64,000 nt of DNA from Glandiceps talaboti (lineage: Eukaryota; Hemichordata; Enteropneusta; Spengelidae), in assembly GCF_964340395.1 (NCBI RefSeq), contig NC_135551.1, forward strand, positions 12,486,379-12,550,378. Direction: 5' to 3'. The translations under genes were made by a program, and so were the position numbers. The notes beneath the pieces were generated by a model, which did not search any database, was not told the DNA's origin, and saw nothing but the letters and a program-made list of their open reading frames with translations. How positions within the stretch are numbered: the stretch's first letter is position 1; the number at the start of each line of letters is the position of its first letter. Positions 35,100 to 46,933 of the stretch are shown here, in pieces.

Positions 35100-35961
35100 G
35101 TTTACCTTGTACTTTGCAAAATTGTTCACTTCATTTACCTACCACACATTTAATTATTAGGCAGCCAATGGCCAAACGAATGTGTGTGTCTGCCAAAATA
35201 TCTATGTATTAGTTAAAGCGTAGGTAATACAGTTGTAAAATAATTTAATGAGAGTACAATTTGGGTATTGAAGACAATTTTCAAGTACTTTATGGCTTCC
35301 AATAATGTGTATGGTTTGAAATATTATGCCGCTAAATGGCCTCCTACATGTCCTTATTTTTCAAACAATTGCCTACTGTGGGAGGGGGACACACCCTCCC
35401 CACTAGTTATCGAAGGGGGGTGCCGTTTCTGTCAAGACATAGGATTCAAAAAGAAAACTCTGCTGGTTAAGTTTTTCCAAGTACAGGTTACAGCCCAATG
35501 AGCCCACATCCATTTGTAAAGAAATCTCTATGTCTGATATGTATGGACACTGAAGTTGATTTCCACTGTTAGCTTACAGTGTGTCATATAGTGTACCATA
35601 CTGTACTTCTCTGACGTGTATGGGGAGGGGGTAATGTATAATTGCATATTAAAATATGTGCAGCCGGGGGGGGGGGGTATGGACGTCGCCATCTTTCAAG
35701 CGCTAAATTACCTGTTAATCGAGATTTGTTTCAAAACATTAGCATGGTTGATAATATATGTGAAAGGGGTAAACTAAGAATGGTTTCTGGGATCGCCTAA
35801 GTCAACACGACATATATTGTGGATGGTCTGAGATATTCGATTACGATTCACATCGTCCGATTTCCAATCGTCCCAATATCCATATTAACATTCTTTATCG
35901 TTTCAAAATCACAAAAATGCATATGTCGTGGTGGGGTGAGTACCGACTCTAGTTTGGTCTC

Positions 35962-36060
<99 letters not shown>

Positions 36061-37200
36061 GTCTCCCCCTCTCTCTCGTCTCCGTATCGAAACTTATTCA
36101 GTCATAAAATCATCAGGTTTCTGACAATTTCCAATACCTGTTACAAGAAAGACTGCAGTACAAGAATATTTGGTTAGCTACATGTATTACATCTGATGCC
36201 TTATACGTGACACGCACGATAATTGTCCAGTTTGCATCAGAGGGTGTGCCTCGCCTTCTGTACATGTGCCGTACGTCTGGCTTGTCTGTCAGTGTCACAT
36301 TTTGCTTCCCCTCTTCAGTTTTCTCAGATGTTTTAAGAATTTAAACATAGTCAGTGTCTGATCGACAAAAATTCTTTCCACTGAAGTTTAGAAAACATTT
36401 AGTGCAACTCTACGTAAACGTCATGTTGATGCATCATACATCATCATGAGACGTCACATTGACCTCACACTTCGCTTCGCGCTTCCTTCAACGTCCGGTC
36501 GTTATGAAACTAGTTCGAAGGCTTTCGCTAGCGATAGCGTGGCCAGTCTTGTTTTACTGCGTAATCGTCTAATGTTTTCCAAATAATTATGAATTAATTT
36601 ATCTTTTTGTTTACACTTTGGGTATTTTACTTGCTATTAGAACTCCCGGGCAACTCATATTTAATTTTCCAACCTTAGAATTTGTTCAATGATCGTCAGG
36701 TTTGAGTACTTTCCTAAGCCGGTCCCACAACTGTTATACTTATAAGTTATAGCTGGGCGTTGTGACCGGTAACCGGCTATTATCTACATCACTGCCTACT
36801 AGGTACGTCAAAAACACACCGTTCGCACATGTGAGCCTGATTTTAGGCAAAATATCGGGCTATTAGAGTGCATACAGGCCCTTTTGTTCGCTTGTATTGT
36901 TTGCATTTGGTATTTGGCATTACGTTGTTTATTTGCACCATTCACAGTGTCTTATCATGCTTTGTGTAACTTGTAAGCCTAATCGACAACTGGGCCAACG
37001 GTTTTTACTAGACAAATTTGAAACAAATTTTGCGTCAGTTTGATGGTAAACCTGCTATATTGACTACCAAACTTAGTTAACCCCAGTTATTTTTACTCAT
37101 GTTGCATCACCATATATTTAGAAAGAGTATATATGAAATATGAGAGCCATGTGAAACTTCTTCAGTGCAAAATGGGATGAAGATATGAGGGCAAAGTCAG
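35100..37200. other. CACTA interior, right part: no gene recognised
   Basis: Unique AT-rich sequence apart from the (TC)n at 35,964-36,059 and short G-runs at 35,397-35,422 and 35,665-35,677. No frame with a recognisable domain. Confidence 0.5.
35964..36059. repeat. (TC)n microsatellite
   Basis: About 47 TC dinucleotides. Confidence 0.97.
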
Positions 37201-37209
37201 TGCTCCTTA

Positions 37210-37363
37210 TAGTCTCGCTGCCAGACTCGAGACTATCGTCCCTAATCTGTTTACCGAGCGGCGCAGCCGCGAGAAGAGCGGGACCAGTCCCCCTCTATTC
37301 TCGCGGCTGCGCCGCTCGGTAAACAGATTAGGGACGATAGTCTCGAGTCTGGCAGCGAGACTA
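37210..37363. mobile_element. 154-bp perfect hairpin MITE with 9-bp TSD
   Basis: The arms are identical for about 64 bp, from TAGTCTCGCTGCCAGACTCG to GCGGCTGCGCCGCTCGG on the return arm, around a loop of roughly 26 bp. TGCTCCTTA is perfectly duplicated (37,201-37,209 and 37,364-37,372). The arms are GC-rich against AT-rich surroundings. No mismatch was seen, so insertion was very recent. The 9-bp duplication suggests a MULE-like source. Confidence 0.95.
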
Positions 37364-37372
37364 TGCTCCTTA

Positions 37373-38379
37373 CAGCAGTTTGTTTTTCCCGCATATGCAT
37401 ACATTACCCATAATCCTTTTAAGTATTCTGCAGATATCTGTGCAATGTGCACTCATGACTCATGAAAATCTGGAATGCACTGATCGAAGCCAATTGTACA
37501 GTTATACTATAAAAACAGGAGTTATGAGTATAATTGAAATAAAACAAGAGAATAAGAGATGAGGGCCCTCAGAATCGTCACGTAGAGTGATATAACAGTT
37601 ACATGGATGCCGGGCATGTACCCATAGGTACGGGCCCGGGGGGGGGGGGGTTCTGCATGCCGAACGTCATTAAGTATTTCCTTTACTTTGGTGCTCATGA
37701 TCGTAATTTGGATGATGCCCAAGATATTTGAGGCGTGAATACCTGTTGTTCTTCTAAAGGCTTGTTTATTACTGTGAAGATCACACCCTAACACTTAATT
37801 GTTCTATAAACGACACATGGACAAGAATACTATTCCCATAGAGGTTAGTCTAGTTAATTCCTGATGGACCGTATTTCGTTCAGCGTTACGTTGTACATAA
37901 CACGGTCAGTCAGAAACTATAGACGACATGGACGACATGGATGCCATATAATATTCCCAATAGTCACTCAATTTTACTTAGCTAGAAATAATGTCCACAG
38001 ACTCAAATCTGTCAGCACGTCTCTACTGTGAGTTTGTTGACGCTATTGGCCGGTCAGGTTTGTTAAGAAGCTCCATACACTAGCAATATTTGTGGCCCAA
38101 TTTTAAACTATTATTGGAAACGATTGTCATGTCATCTAAATCTGTATTACTATGCATCAAACGCGTAGAAATGTGAAACACGTTTAGTGGTGGCGGTATG
38201 TAGTGCATAATGAAAAGGCGTACTACGAACATTTATTTCAAAATGAGCCCTGTGATATTACAATCTACGTACGTCCTAACCATGTAGTTCATATCATAAG
38301 CCTGCTTATATACATACATATGTATCGAATACACTAGCTACACGTATAGCGTTTATGTACGTATTGATTGCAAGCACGG
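37373..38379. other. CACTA interior beside the right TIR, no gene recognised
   Basis: No coding or repeat signal, apart from a CCCGGGGGGGGGGGG run at 37,637-37,650 and a short GACGACATGG direct repeat near 37,923. Confidence 0.5.
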
Positions 38380-38638
38380 TAGATTTGAATATTCATTTGT
38401 TTACTGCCCGGTTATGGGGGTGAACTCATGAATATATTCTGAACTAAATGCAAATGTATTCAAATCACTTCCGACTCGCAATCTGAACTATTTTTCAGAT
38501 CGAGTATAATCCGATTAGACAGGCGCTAATGGGAAAGTACAGAAACGTCCACCTCATCAGCATAAAAGTACAGAATTGAACTCAATCTGAACTATAGTAC
38601 GGAAAGTGTCGTAAACTGTACTATTTTTTCTACTAGTG
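38380..38638 (-). repeat. CACTA right terminal inverted repeat
   Basis: Complement of 20,931-21,189, with no difference seen over 259 bp. Ends CTATTTTTTCTACTAGTG, followed by the duplicated TCA. Confidence 0.95.
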
Positions 38639-38641
38639 TCA

Positions 38642-41600
38642 ACAGGCATACACAAGAAACTTCATACCAGCTGATAGATCACACATCCCTACATCAAGTA
38701 CAGCACAGAAATGGCAACATCTCCAAAGAATAGCTCACGACATTGCACCCCTACAAGGCTGTGAAGTTGGAATACTTATTGGATATAATTGCCCACAAGC
38801 ATTGGCCCCAAGAGAAACCATAGTTGGAAAAAATGAAGAGCCATATGCTATCAAAACAGATCTGGGATGGAGTATCATTGGCTACACTGAAACAGAGTCA
38901 TGTAGCTATGCTGCTAGTGTATGTCATCGTATAATAGTCAAGGAGGCGCCATGTATATCCCCCAAAGAGGTAATCCGTGCACTGGAGTCAGATTTCACAG
39001 AGAAAGGTCATGGAGAGAAAGTCATATCTCAAGAAGATCTTCAGTTTCTCAACAGTACGGAGACAAGCATTCAGCAAACAGAAAACGGTCACTACAGTAT
39101 GCCTCTTCCCTTCAAGTCTACAAGGCCTACATTGCCAAATAACAAGAGAACAGCAGTTGTTCGTCTCAATCACCTGAAGAGAAAGTTTGCAACTAACCCC
39201 AAGTACTATGATGATTACAAGAAATTCATGGATGACATCATAGATAAAGGTGATGCAGAGAGAGTTAGCAGTAAAGAGGAAGAAGATAGAGTGTGGTACA
39301 TCCCTCATCATGGTGTTTACCATCCTCAAAAGCCTGAGAAGATACGAGTCGTGTTCGACTGCTCTGCACGATTCAAAGGAACATCACTGAACAATCATCT
39401 CCTCACTGGTCCTGACTTAATAAATGGCTTAGTTGGAGTACTGTGCAGGTTCAGGAAGAATCCAGTAGCAGTGATGTGCGATATAGAGAGAATGTTCCAC
39501 CAGTTCCTTGTCAACAAGAAAGATCGTGACTATTTACGGTTCTTATGGTGGGAGAATGGTGACATTACTAATGAGCCTGTTGTCTACCGAATGAAGGTAC
39601 ACCTATTTGGGGCTGCTTCTTCTCCTGGGTGTGCCAACTTTGGATTGAAGTATCTTGCAAGCCAACATGAGGCAGAATTTCCAGTGGCAGCAAACTTCAT
39701 AAGAAAGAACTTCTACGTAGATGATGGCCTCACCAGTACAGAGTTAGAGAGAGAAGCAATCCAGTTAGTAAATGAAACACAAGCTGTGTGTGCAAAAGGA
39801 GGATTGCATCTTCATAAGTTCATATCTAATAGCAGAGAAGTAATGGAAGCCATCCCTGTTAGTGAGAGAGCAGCAGGAATAAAGAATGTCAACCTAAGTC
39901 TTGACAGTCTACCGATAGAGAGAGCATTAGGGATCCAGTGGTGCGTAGAGACAGATACATTCAAGTTTGGAATTCAGGTCAAGAAACAACCACCTACCCG
40001 GCGTGGCATCCTGTCCACAGTAGCGTCTATTTATGACCCATTGGGTTTTCTTGCACCATTCATACTTATAGGCAAGGGAATCCTACAAGAGATGTGTCGA
40101 AATGGGATCAACTGGGATGAACCCCTACCAGACAACTTACGTCCACGGTGGGAGAGATGGAAGGCCGAATTTGTTAACCTGAGAGAAATAGAAATTCCTC
40201 GATGCTACAAGCCACCTGAATTCGGATGCATTAAAGCTGCAGAGTTGCACCACTTTTCAGATGCCTGTACAAATGGTTATGGTCAGTGCTCATACTTACG
40301 GTTGATTGGTGAGAATAAAGTACACTGCTCCTTAATTTGTGGCAAGGCAAGAGTAACGCCAATCAAAGTTGTCACAATTCCTCGCTTGGAATTGACAGCT
40401 GCAGTGGTATCTTCAAACATGAGCAGCATTTTAAAGGAAGAACTAGAGCTGAAGTTAGTTAGAGAATACTTCTGGACCGACTCCAAAGTGGTGTTAGGGT
40501 ACATTGCCAATGAAGCTCGAAGGTTTCATGTGTTTGTAGCGAATAGAATCCAGAGAATCAGACAAGCCTCTACACCCAATCAGTGGCGCTATGTACCAAC
40601 AGAAGAAAACCCTGCAGACATTGCATCCAGAGGTGCCTTCATACCTGAATTGCTTGCCTCAAACTGGTTTACAGGACCTACATTTCTGTGGGATACAGAG
40701 TTAACCACGGCAGAAGAACCAGCTTATGAGTTGAGTGTCGGTGATCCAGAGGTGAGAAACGTGATGACATTTACGACTGCTGCATCACCAAAGCCATTCA
40801 GATTGGAGAATCGCCTATCACGCTTCTCGACATGGTCCAAAGCTGTTGGTGCAGTAGCACGAATAAGAAGACTTCTAAAGAATAAGAAAGGTAGTGATGA
40901 GTCGTCAAACCCAAAAGAGAGACAAGAAGCAGAAACATATATAATCAAAGTCATCCAAGGTCAAACTTTTGGCACGGAAATCAATTCATTGAGATCATCG
41001 AATACAATGAAGAGCAACAGTAGCATATACAGGTTAAATCCATTCCTTGATAGCAAAGGTGTATTGAGAGTGGGAGGTCGATTAGAGAAGGCAGGTGTCT
41101 CAGACAGTGTGAAACATCCAGCCATCATTCCTAAAGATAGTGAAGTTGCAAGGTTGCTCATTTCCCACATCCACAACAAAGTCCAGCATCAAGGAAGAGG
41201 AATGACCTTCAATGAGCTAAGAGCCAATGGCTATTGGATAATAGGTGGATTAAAGGCTGTAGCTATTCATGTCTACAGGTGCATCAAATGTCGACGACTT
41301 CGCCGTCCAGTAGCTGAACAGAAAATGGCCAACCTTCCAGAAGACAGAGTAGAACCTTCCCCACCTTTCACCTTTTGCGGTATGGACTGCTTTGGTCCCT
41401 TTATGATAAAGGATGGAAGAAGGGAGTGTAAGAGATATGGATTGCTTTTCACCTGTATGTGTTCAAGAGCTATTCATATTGAAGTCCTTGACGATATGTC
41501 TACAGATAGCTTTATCAATGGTTTGCGCTGTTTTATTGCCATCAGAGGTAGAGTACAGCGACTCCGCTCAGACCAAGGTACCAATTTTGTAGGAGCGAAG

Positions 41601-41864
41601 AATGAATTTGAAGATTCATTGAAAGAGTTGGATACAGAAAGGATAAAGGTGTTCCTGACAGAGAATCAGTGTGAGTTTGTGATGAATCCTCCACACGCTA
41701 GTCATGTCGGTGGTGTATGGGAGCGCCAGATCAAGACAGTGAGAAGTGTATTATCATCTATCATACATCAATCGCAAGGTCGACTTGATACGTCATCTTT
41801 GCGAACATTCCTCTACGAAGTTATGGCCATAGTGAATTGTCGTCACTTACAACAGAGAATCTAA
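38642..41864 (+). CDS. BEL pol half: RT, RNase H, integrase; 5' end cut off by CACTA insertion
   Basis: The frame is open from just inside the TCA duplication, without its own ATG because it continues the gag frame. Numbered from 38,642: linker ending LGWSIIGY; RT with RVVFDCSARF (about 234), MCDIERMFHQF and the catalytic FYVDDG (about 356); Peptidase_A17-type region with STVASIYDPLGFLAP; RNase H with HFSDACTNGYG (about 537) and FWTDSKVVLGYI (about 610); integrase zinc finger HIHNKVQHQG...CIKCRRLR (about 841-885); integrase core with D in CGMDCFGP (about 914), D in RSDQGTNFVGA (about 976) and E in VGGVWERQIK (about 1026). All catalytic residues are present. The frame shifts near 41,847 by one base and stops at 41,862-41,864; the continuation is in another frame. 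Confidence 0.95.
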
Positions 41865-42310
41865 GTGATCCAATGAGTCCTGAACCACTGACACCCAATC
41901 ATTTGCTCACCATGAAATCAAGGGCAGCTCTTCCCCCTCCAGGTAAATTTGTTAGAGAGGAGTTGTATATTAGAAAGCGTTGGCGAAGTGTGCAGTACTT
42001 AGCTGAGCAATTCTGGGGCAGATGGAGGAAGGAGTATCTCAACGTTGTCACTCAACGACAGAAGTGGAATACAACAAGAAGAAATATGAAGAGAGGAGAT
42101 ATAGTTTTGCTAAAGGACGATCAAGTTCCACGCATGGAATGGCCATTAGTAGTTGTAATTGAGACAACAGAAGATGATGATGGTTTAGTGAGAAAGGTCA
42201 AGGTTCAAGTTGGCACAAGGAACCTGAACAAGATGGGAAAACGTGAAGGAAGACTCACAACCCTTGAGCGACCAATCCAAAAGCTGATTCTGTTGATGGG
42301 AGCTGAATAA
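41848..42310 (+). CDS. BEL integrase C-terminal part, displaced by a single-base frameshift
   Basis: Continues the integrase in the next frame to TAA at 42,308-42,310. It contains LTPNHLLTMKSR, FWGRWRKEYLNVVTQRQKW and GDIVLLKDDQVPRMEWPLVV, a DUF5641-type C-terminal domain standard for BEL/Pao integrases. The frame has an upstream ATG at 41,858 but no sign that it starts separately. The overlap with the previous frame and the continuity of the family pattern indicate a lost base near 41,847. Confidence 0.9.
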
Positions 42311-42529
42311 CTTTAATTAGTGTTAAATTAGTGGACATTTTCATTGTGTTTAGACTTTGATATATAGCGAACAAAGTTTTTAAATTGGTATATAGAACAT
42401 TTAAGGTTTATCTTAGAAATTACTTATAATTACCATAACTGTCAGACTTGATCTTTAACTACAATTAGGTTTATTAATCAGTGTTTGTTTTATGAAATAA
42501 GTAATTATTCCTGAGTAATTTGATGGGAG
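42311..42529 (+). other. BEL 3' untranslated region and polypurine tract
   Basis: AT-rich, non-coding. The short GATGGGAG run (42,522-42,529) directly before the 3' LTR is the likely polypurine tract. Confidence 0.6.
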
Positions 42530-43269
42530 TGTAACGGACTTAATGTACTTATCATCGAAGTAAAGTATTTTCATCAACAGCACCCTCTATCAAGGACATC
42601 GACGTTGTTAATAGTTTCTGTAGAAAGTTTATATCTGATTAGTTGTTGATGTTTTGGTCCCATGAATCAGTGCCGCTGAAAGCCATATCTCGCAACTTGT
42701 ATTGAAAGATGTTCTTACGCACTGAAACATAGTTCCACGGTTATAGTAAGGTATGCATAGATTTTTGACTTTATTGTAACATTTCATACCTTGTTTATGG
42801 TCAGTCTGTGGTAGATGTAGTTTTGAGACAATCAGATTGATATTTAGTACATATGTCCTTTCATACATCATGTAGTAATACAAAGAGTAGTGTATGTAAA
42901 CAGATAGCACATTTTGTAACGAACAAAGATGAAGTAACATACTTGTCATCAATATTTACCTAGAGTGCCAGCTAAAAGGCCCACGAGGTAGTGTAACCTT
43001 TATATATTTGATTATTATAATGATAGAAACCATTTTGTTTCATAATTTGTTAGTATAGAGTGCTTATAAGTCTTACCAAGCACCAGTTTGTAATTACATT
43101 CAGCGTATACTTGACCATGTGTATTTCTAGGTCATGTAGTGTTTGTAATATGTTTCAAGTTCAATTGATTCACCAGATCTTACGGTGGTGTAAGCAGAGT
43201 TCATTAATAAAGGAATATCATCAGTATAAAGACCGTGTTCGCCTAAGTTATTTAGTTGGTACCTCTACA
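42530..43269 (+). repeat. BEL 3' LTR
   Basis: 740 bp, TGTAACGG...CTCTACA. Two substitutions and a 17-bp deletion relative to the 5' LTR. Followed by the CTAGT duplication at 43,270-43,274. Confidence 0.95.
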
Positions 43270-43274
43270 CTAGT

Positions 43275-44056
43275 AGAGCAAGTATTTGATTTCAAATACT
43301 TAGGGGTTTGGCTGGATTCAAAATTGATATTTTCAACACATATTTCCAAAATGTCTGCTAAAATTTCTCTAAAACTTTGCCTACTCTCGAGAATCAGCCA
43401 CTTTTTGCCGTTGGGACTTAGGAAGATGATGTTCAATACCTTAGTTCTTCCCCATTTCGATTATGCTGCGAATGTATGGTGTAATACGAATCAAAATTAT
43501 TTGAAGACACTTGAACTTCTTCATAAACGAGCTTGTCGGCTGCTCCGCGATGTTCCCCGTGATACTAGTACGGGTTGGGTATATGAAAACTTGGGTTGGG
43601 TCAGCCCTCAAAATTAGGTGGAAGCTCCAACTGGCAACACTCGTCTACAAATCCGTTACAGGTAATGCACCCAGTTACCTCACATGAAATGTTCAATATT
43701 TCCAACCAAATTCATTTTCATAACACAAGACAGGCCAGTAAAGGTAACATATACATCCCTACAGTCAGAACTGAGTTTTTCACTATAGTGGTGCTGTTCT
43801 ATGGAACAATCTACCCCTATCCACAAGATTAGCTCTGAACTCATCGATATTTAAAAGACATCTTAAGAATGTAGTCTGGTAATGTGGGTGGATATCTTTT
43901 AAAGTACACTGTGCATCTGTAATCTTTTGTCCCGGTTTGTCCCTTTTGTTTGTTTGTTTTCTGAGTACGTAATCTTGCAACAGGTTCCATTGGGAGAACA
44001 GTGCTAATGCACTGAAATGGTGTCTATATATGAAAGATTAATAAATAAATAAAAAA
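43275..44056 (+). pseudogene. LINE 3' part: RT C-terminus and 3' tail (continuation of 14,650-17,362)
   Basis: Resumes in RT with FKYLGVWLDSKLIFSTHISK, LPLGLRKMMFNTLVLPHFDY and TLELLHKRACRLLRD, the standard thumb/C-terminal block of CR1/Jockey-like LINEs, open to 43,617 and then frame-shifted (LVYKSVTGNAPSYL-type residues follow). The 3' end is ATTAATAAATAAATAAAAAA at 44,037-44,056, a (TAAA)n tail. Directly joined to the left part by removing the BEL element and one CTAGT. Confidence 0.88.
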
Positions 44057-46933
44057 GCCTGGTTACTTCAAATCAGTCTTCTGCCAAGGTAAACGAACTG
44101 TACCACAAACAAGCATGTGAGGCAGAGCTCGAGCATAATGTGGCAGCATTAGTTGCCAGTAAAATCAGAGCCTGAATACACAGTCTGTACAGGGTAGTAT
44201 TCTTAAAAAGGATATGCTCTACCACTAGAGGGCAATATTCACACAACGAGCACACACTACCACAAGACTGCAGGAGCTATACAAAGGGTGTATAGCATCA
44301 TAGAGCCTACATGTGTTCGGTCTATGATGTCATGATATGTTGTCAAGAGCGCTATAGATAACAAACATTATAGGTGAGTTCAGGATAAAAGCTGTGTGAT
44401 CTGTTAATATCGAGTCTGTCTCACGGTACTGGAACTGTGATGAGATAACCGTCTTGGTAGATGAAAGTTAGCGCAGTGACAGCTTAGTTCTGTGGACAGA
44501 CCAGCTAACAGATAGCAAACATACAGCTTTCATCATGAACTCATCCTCTTTATATGTCCATCATAGAAACACATCAATAATCAAAAGACAAGTTCTCATC
44601 TTCCATTACAAATTTTGACACAGCTTTTGAACAAACCACAAGTTGTACGTCCCCCATGAGTGTCCTCAATATTAAAATCTGGCACAATGGGCGGTCAATA
44701 CAGTCTTTGGCTAAATCTACAATCACCATCATCCTCAGTATGGACGAACATGTGGTCTCAAAATTATCTTCAAATCTGAAATCATTCCACATTCAAACGA
44801 TATACCTAGTAATCTAAAGTCAGTTTGCTTGAGTGTTTTTATTGACTTATAAGCAAGGACGTCTGTCTATATACAATAAAAATATCTAGAAATATGAGCA
44901 AAGAGACACACTAGTAATGTTGTTCAGAGTTATGGTAACATACATGAAAATATTGACACACTTTATGACCTTGGCAATGATACATATCAAACCATTGATA
45001 CATATCATATTTTTATTTCATCAATGGCTTATCACTTTTCTTTGACCGAAAACTAAATTCCGGACCATGTGTGCTGCTGCTGCCTGTGATATTAGTCATA
45101 AATACTTACACTGTGTGACATACATGATGGTCACAAGAGGGCGCTGTGCAGTTAATTTTCCCCCAATGTTTACCGGCACTGGAATACCAACTTGGAACAC
45201 ATACATCAAATCTATTTACAGTGCACTGAATATCGATACAATAACTTAATGCCTCTGAAACTAAATGGTCTACTTTAGAATTACAATAATATAAAAAACA
45301 ACAACTTTTTTTTCCCTAAGTGTGGTATCTTGAGAAGGATGGTGTATTTAGAAACAAGTTTAACACTCACACAGTTTGACTTACAAATTAAAAGTTGATA
45401 CAAATTAAAAGTTGTAAATGTACCCGTAATGCTACAAGAAAGAGGTTATATAACGTGGTTATATTAAACTATACTACTCATTAGAATATGTGTATAGATG
45501 GCATTGACACAGTAGTAACACACTGTATACAACTGCCGACATCAGACCATGGACAAACAGAGCTTGTTACAAACAGGGAAAGTAAACAAATGAATTTGAT
45601 AAATAACACTTGGCTCAGCATGTTGGAAGAACAGAGACTTGTATTACACACCATAGTTCAATCAGAACAGGCTTATGAAATGCCACAGGAACTGGAAATT
45701 TGTTTGTGAACATGAACTAATTATGTAAAGTGGTCTTAAAACTTCTTATCTTATCAAATGATGGAATGTAATACAAGTCTCTGTACTTGCACTACATGCT
45801 GTGCTAAGTGTTAGTAATCCAATTCAGTTGTTTACTTTCCCTGTTTGTAACAGATTCCATTCGTCTACAGTCTGATGTCAGCAGTTGTATATACCCTGCA
45901 AACAATCAGTCTGTGTGGAATTCTTAAACTTATGGAATCTAAGTTGGTGATCCAAGCTGAATGGGGTATCAAAAGCTACATATATTCATAATACTACTTT
46001 ATACCCTAAACATAGAAGTAGTGAGTGATACTTCCATACCCTAAAGTACTGATACACAGAAGTACCTCAAATAATAATTTACATCTGACAATAAAAATGA
46101 AAAGCCTTCATTTGATAGATTAGAAGGAAACTATGATGTCAAGACTACATTTAGACAGAGAGTACATCTAGTGTACATTCACAAAACGGCTAACCTGTCT
46201 CAAAATGTAATATATCAATATAATCTTAAAATATACAAATCACATGTATGGCTTAAGGAATAGACTGTCTAGGAACATAGAGAAATACTTTGGTGGTTTG
46301 CATACAACATTATATATGGACTGTTCAACACATTGACAAGATTTTGACAGCTGATGAAAAGAGTAAATGTCCCTGTATACAGTCACACACACTTAGATTG
46401 AAAGTGTCATTACTGTGGGCTTTCAATCCACTGCTTCCAACACATGGCGATAGACCTCATACTAAAAAGTGAAACCGTGAGTAATGAAAAGATTGCACAA
46501 TGAATGCACAATGATGTTGAATATTTTAATTAAATTCAAATACTTTGACATTTCTATCTAGAAAGCAATAATAAAATTATAGGCAATTTGAATAACAAAT
46601 GAAGACATTGATATGATAATTAGCTTGCATTGTTTATGATAAACCACATTTTACTATTCCTGGGGGAATCCTGCATTGTAACATAATGAAGGAACAGAAT
46701 TGTTTGACAAGAATCCATTTTCTGCCTGACTAGTATAACATACATGTACATGTACAAAAATGTACTGTATTTGTCAACTAGTACCACAAGTCCACTCGTA
46801 CCACTAGCAGTGTTCTCATTGGACAAAGTAAGGTGCCAAGCATTCATGTGATATCTGATCACCTTGTTGATCTATAGAAATCATCAAACATATCTCTTCA
46901 TGTAATGCAAAAATAGAAAAAAACTATCCAATA
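44057..46933. other. Intergenic region between the LINE and the TRAPPC3 3' end
   Basis: No exon recognised on either strand. It holds a foldback at 45,524-45,893, and a segment of about 60 bp at 44,190-44,255 (GTATTCTTAAAAAGGATATG then CTCTACCACTAGAGGGCAAT) that resembles 14,341-14,400 on the other side of the transposon nest. Confidence 0.55.
45524..45893. mobile_element. Foldback element, about 370 bp
   Basis: Left arm 45,524-45,653 pairs with right arm 45,761-45,893 over about 130 bp at roughly 80% identity: TACAACTGCCGACATCAGAC, TTACAAACAGGGAAAGTAAA and CAGAGACTTGTATTACA each recur as complements. No target duplication was found. An old MITE. Confidence 0.75.

Larger units (their letters stand above)
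20931..38638. mobile_element. CACTA/EnSpm-type DNA transposon, 17.7 kb, inside BEL gag-pol
   Basis: The ends are CACTAGTAG...CTACTAGTG, with 259-bp inverted repeats (20,931-21,189 and 38,380-38,638) that I read as identical. The 3-bp TCA is duplicated (20,928-20,930 and 38,639-38,641). CACTA ends plus a 3-bp duplication are diagnostic of the CMC/EnSpm superfamily. Removing the element and one TCA leaves the two BEL halves in the same reading frame, which confirms the boundaries to the base. No frame in the interior exceeds about 145 codons, and no transposase motif was recognised. It is either non-autonomous or decayed, and it is loaded with other repeats. Unusually large for an element without a visible transposase. 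Confidence 0.93.
17363..43269 (+). mobile_element. BEL/Pao LTR retrotransposon, interrupted by a CACTA element
   Basis: Bounded by LTRs of 757 bp (17,363-18,119) and 740 bp (42,530-43,269), both TG...CA, and by the 5-bp duplication CTAGT (17,358-17,362 and 43,270-43,274). Without the 17.7-kb insertion the element is about 8.2 kb, normal for BEL/Pao. Gene order is gag, aspartic protease, RT, RNase H, integrase on the plus strand, apparently one long frame. The LTRs differ by two substitutions (CTGACTAG/CTGATTAG and AACGAAG/AACAAAG) plus a 17-bp indel, so insertion was recent. It sits inside the LINE RT C-terminal region. It is now defective: split by the CACTA element and frameshifted near 41,847. 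Confidence 0.95.

Noticed and set aside
34909-36124. Ser/Leu- and Arg/Glu-repeat frames
   Set aside because: Translations of (TC)n tracts.
20931-38641. Reading the insertion boundary as a palindromic ACTAGT duplication
   Set aside because: Keeping one ACTAGT would leave the two BEL halves in different frames. The TCA duplication with CACTA ends restores the frame and fits the superfamily.
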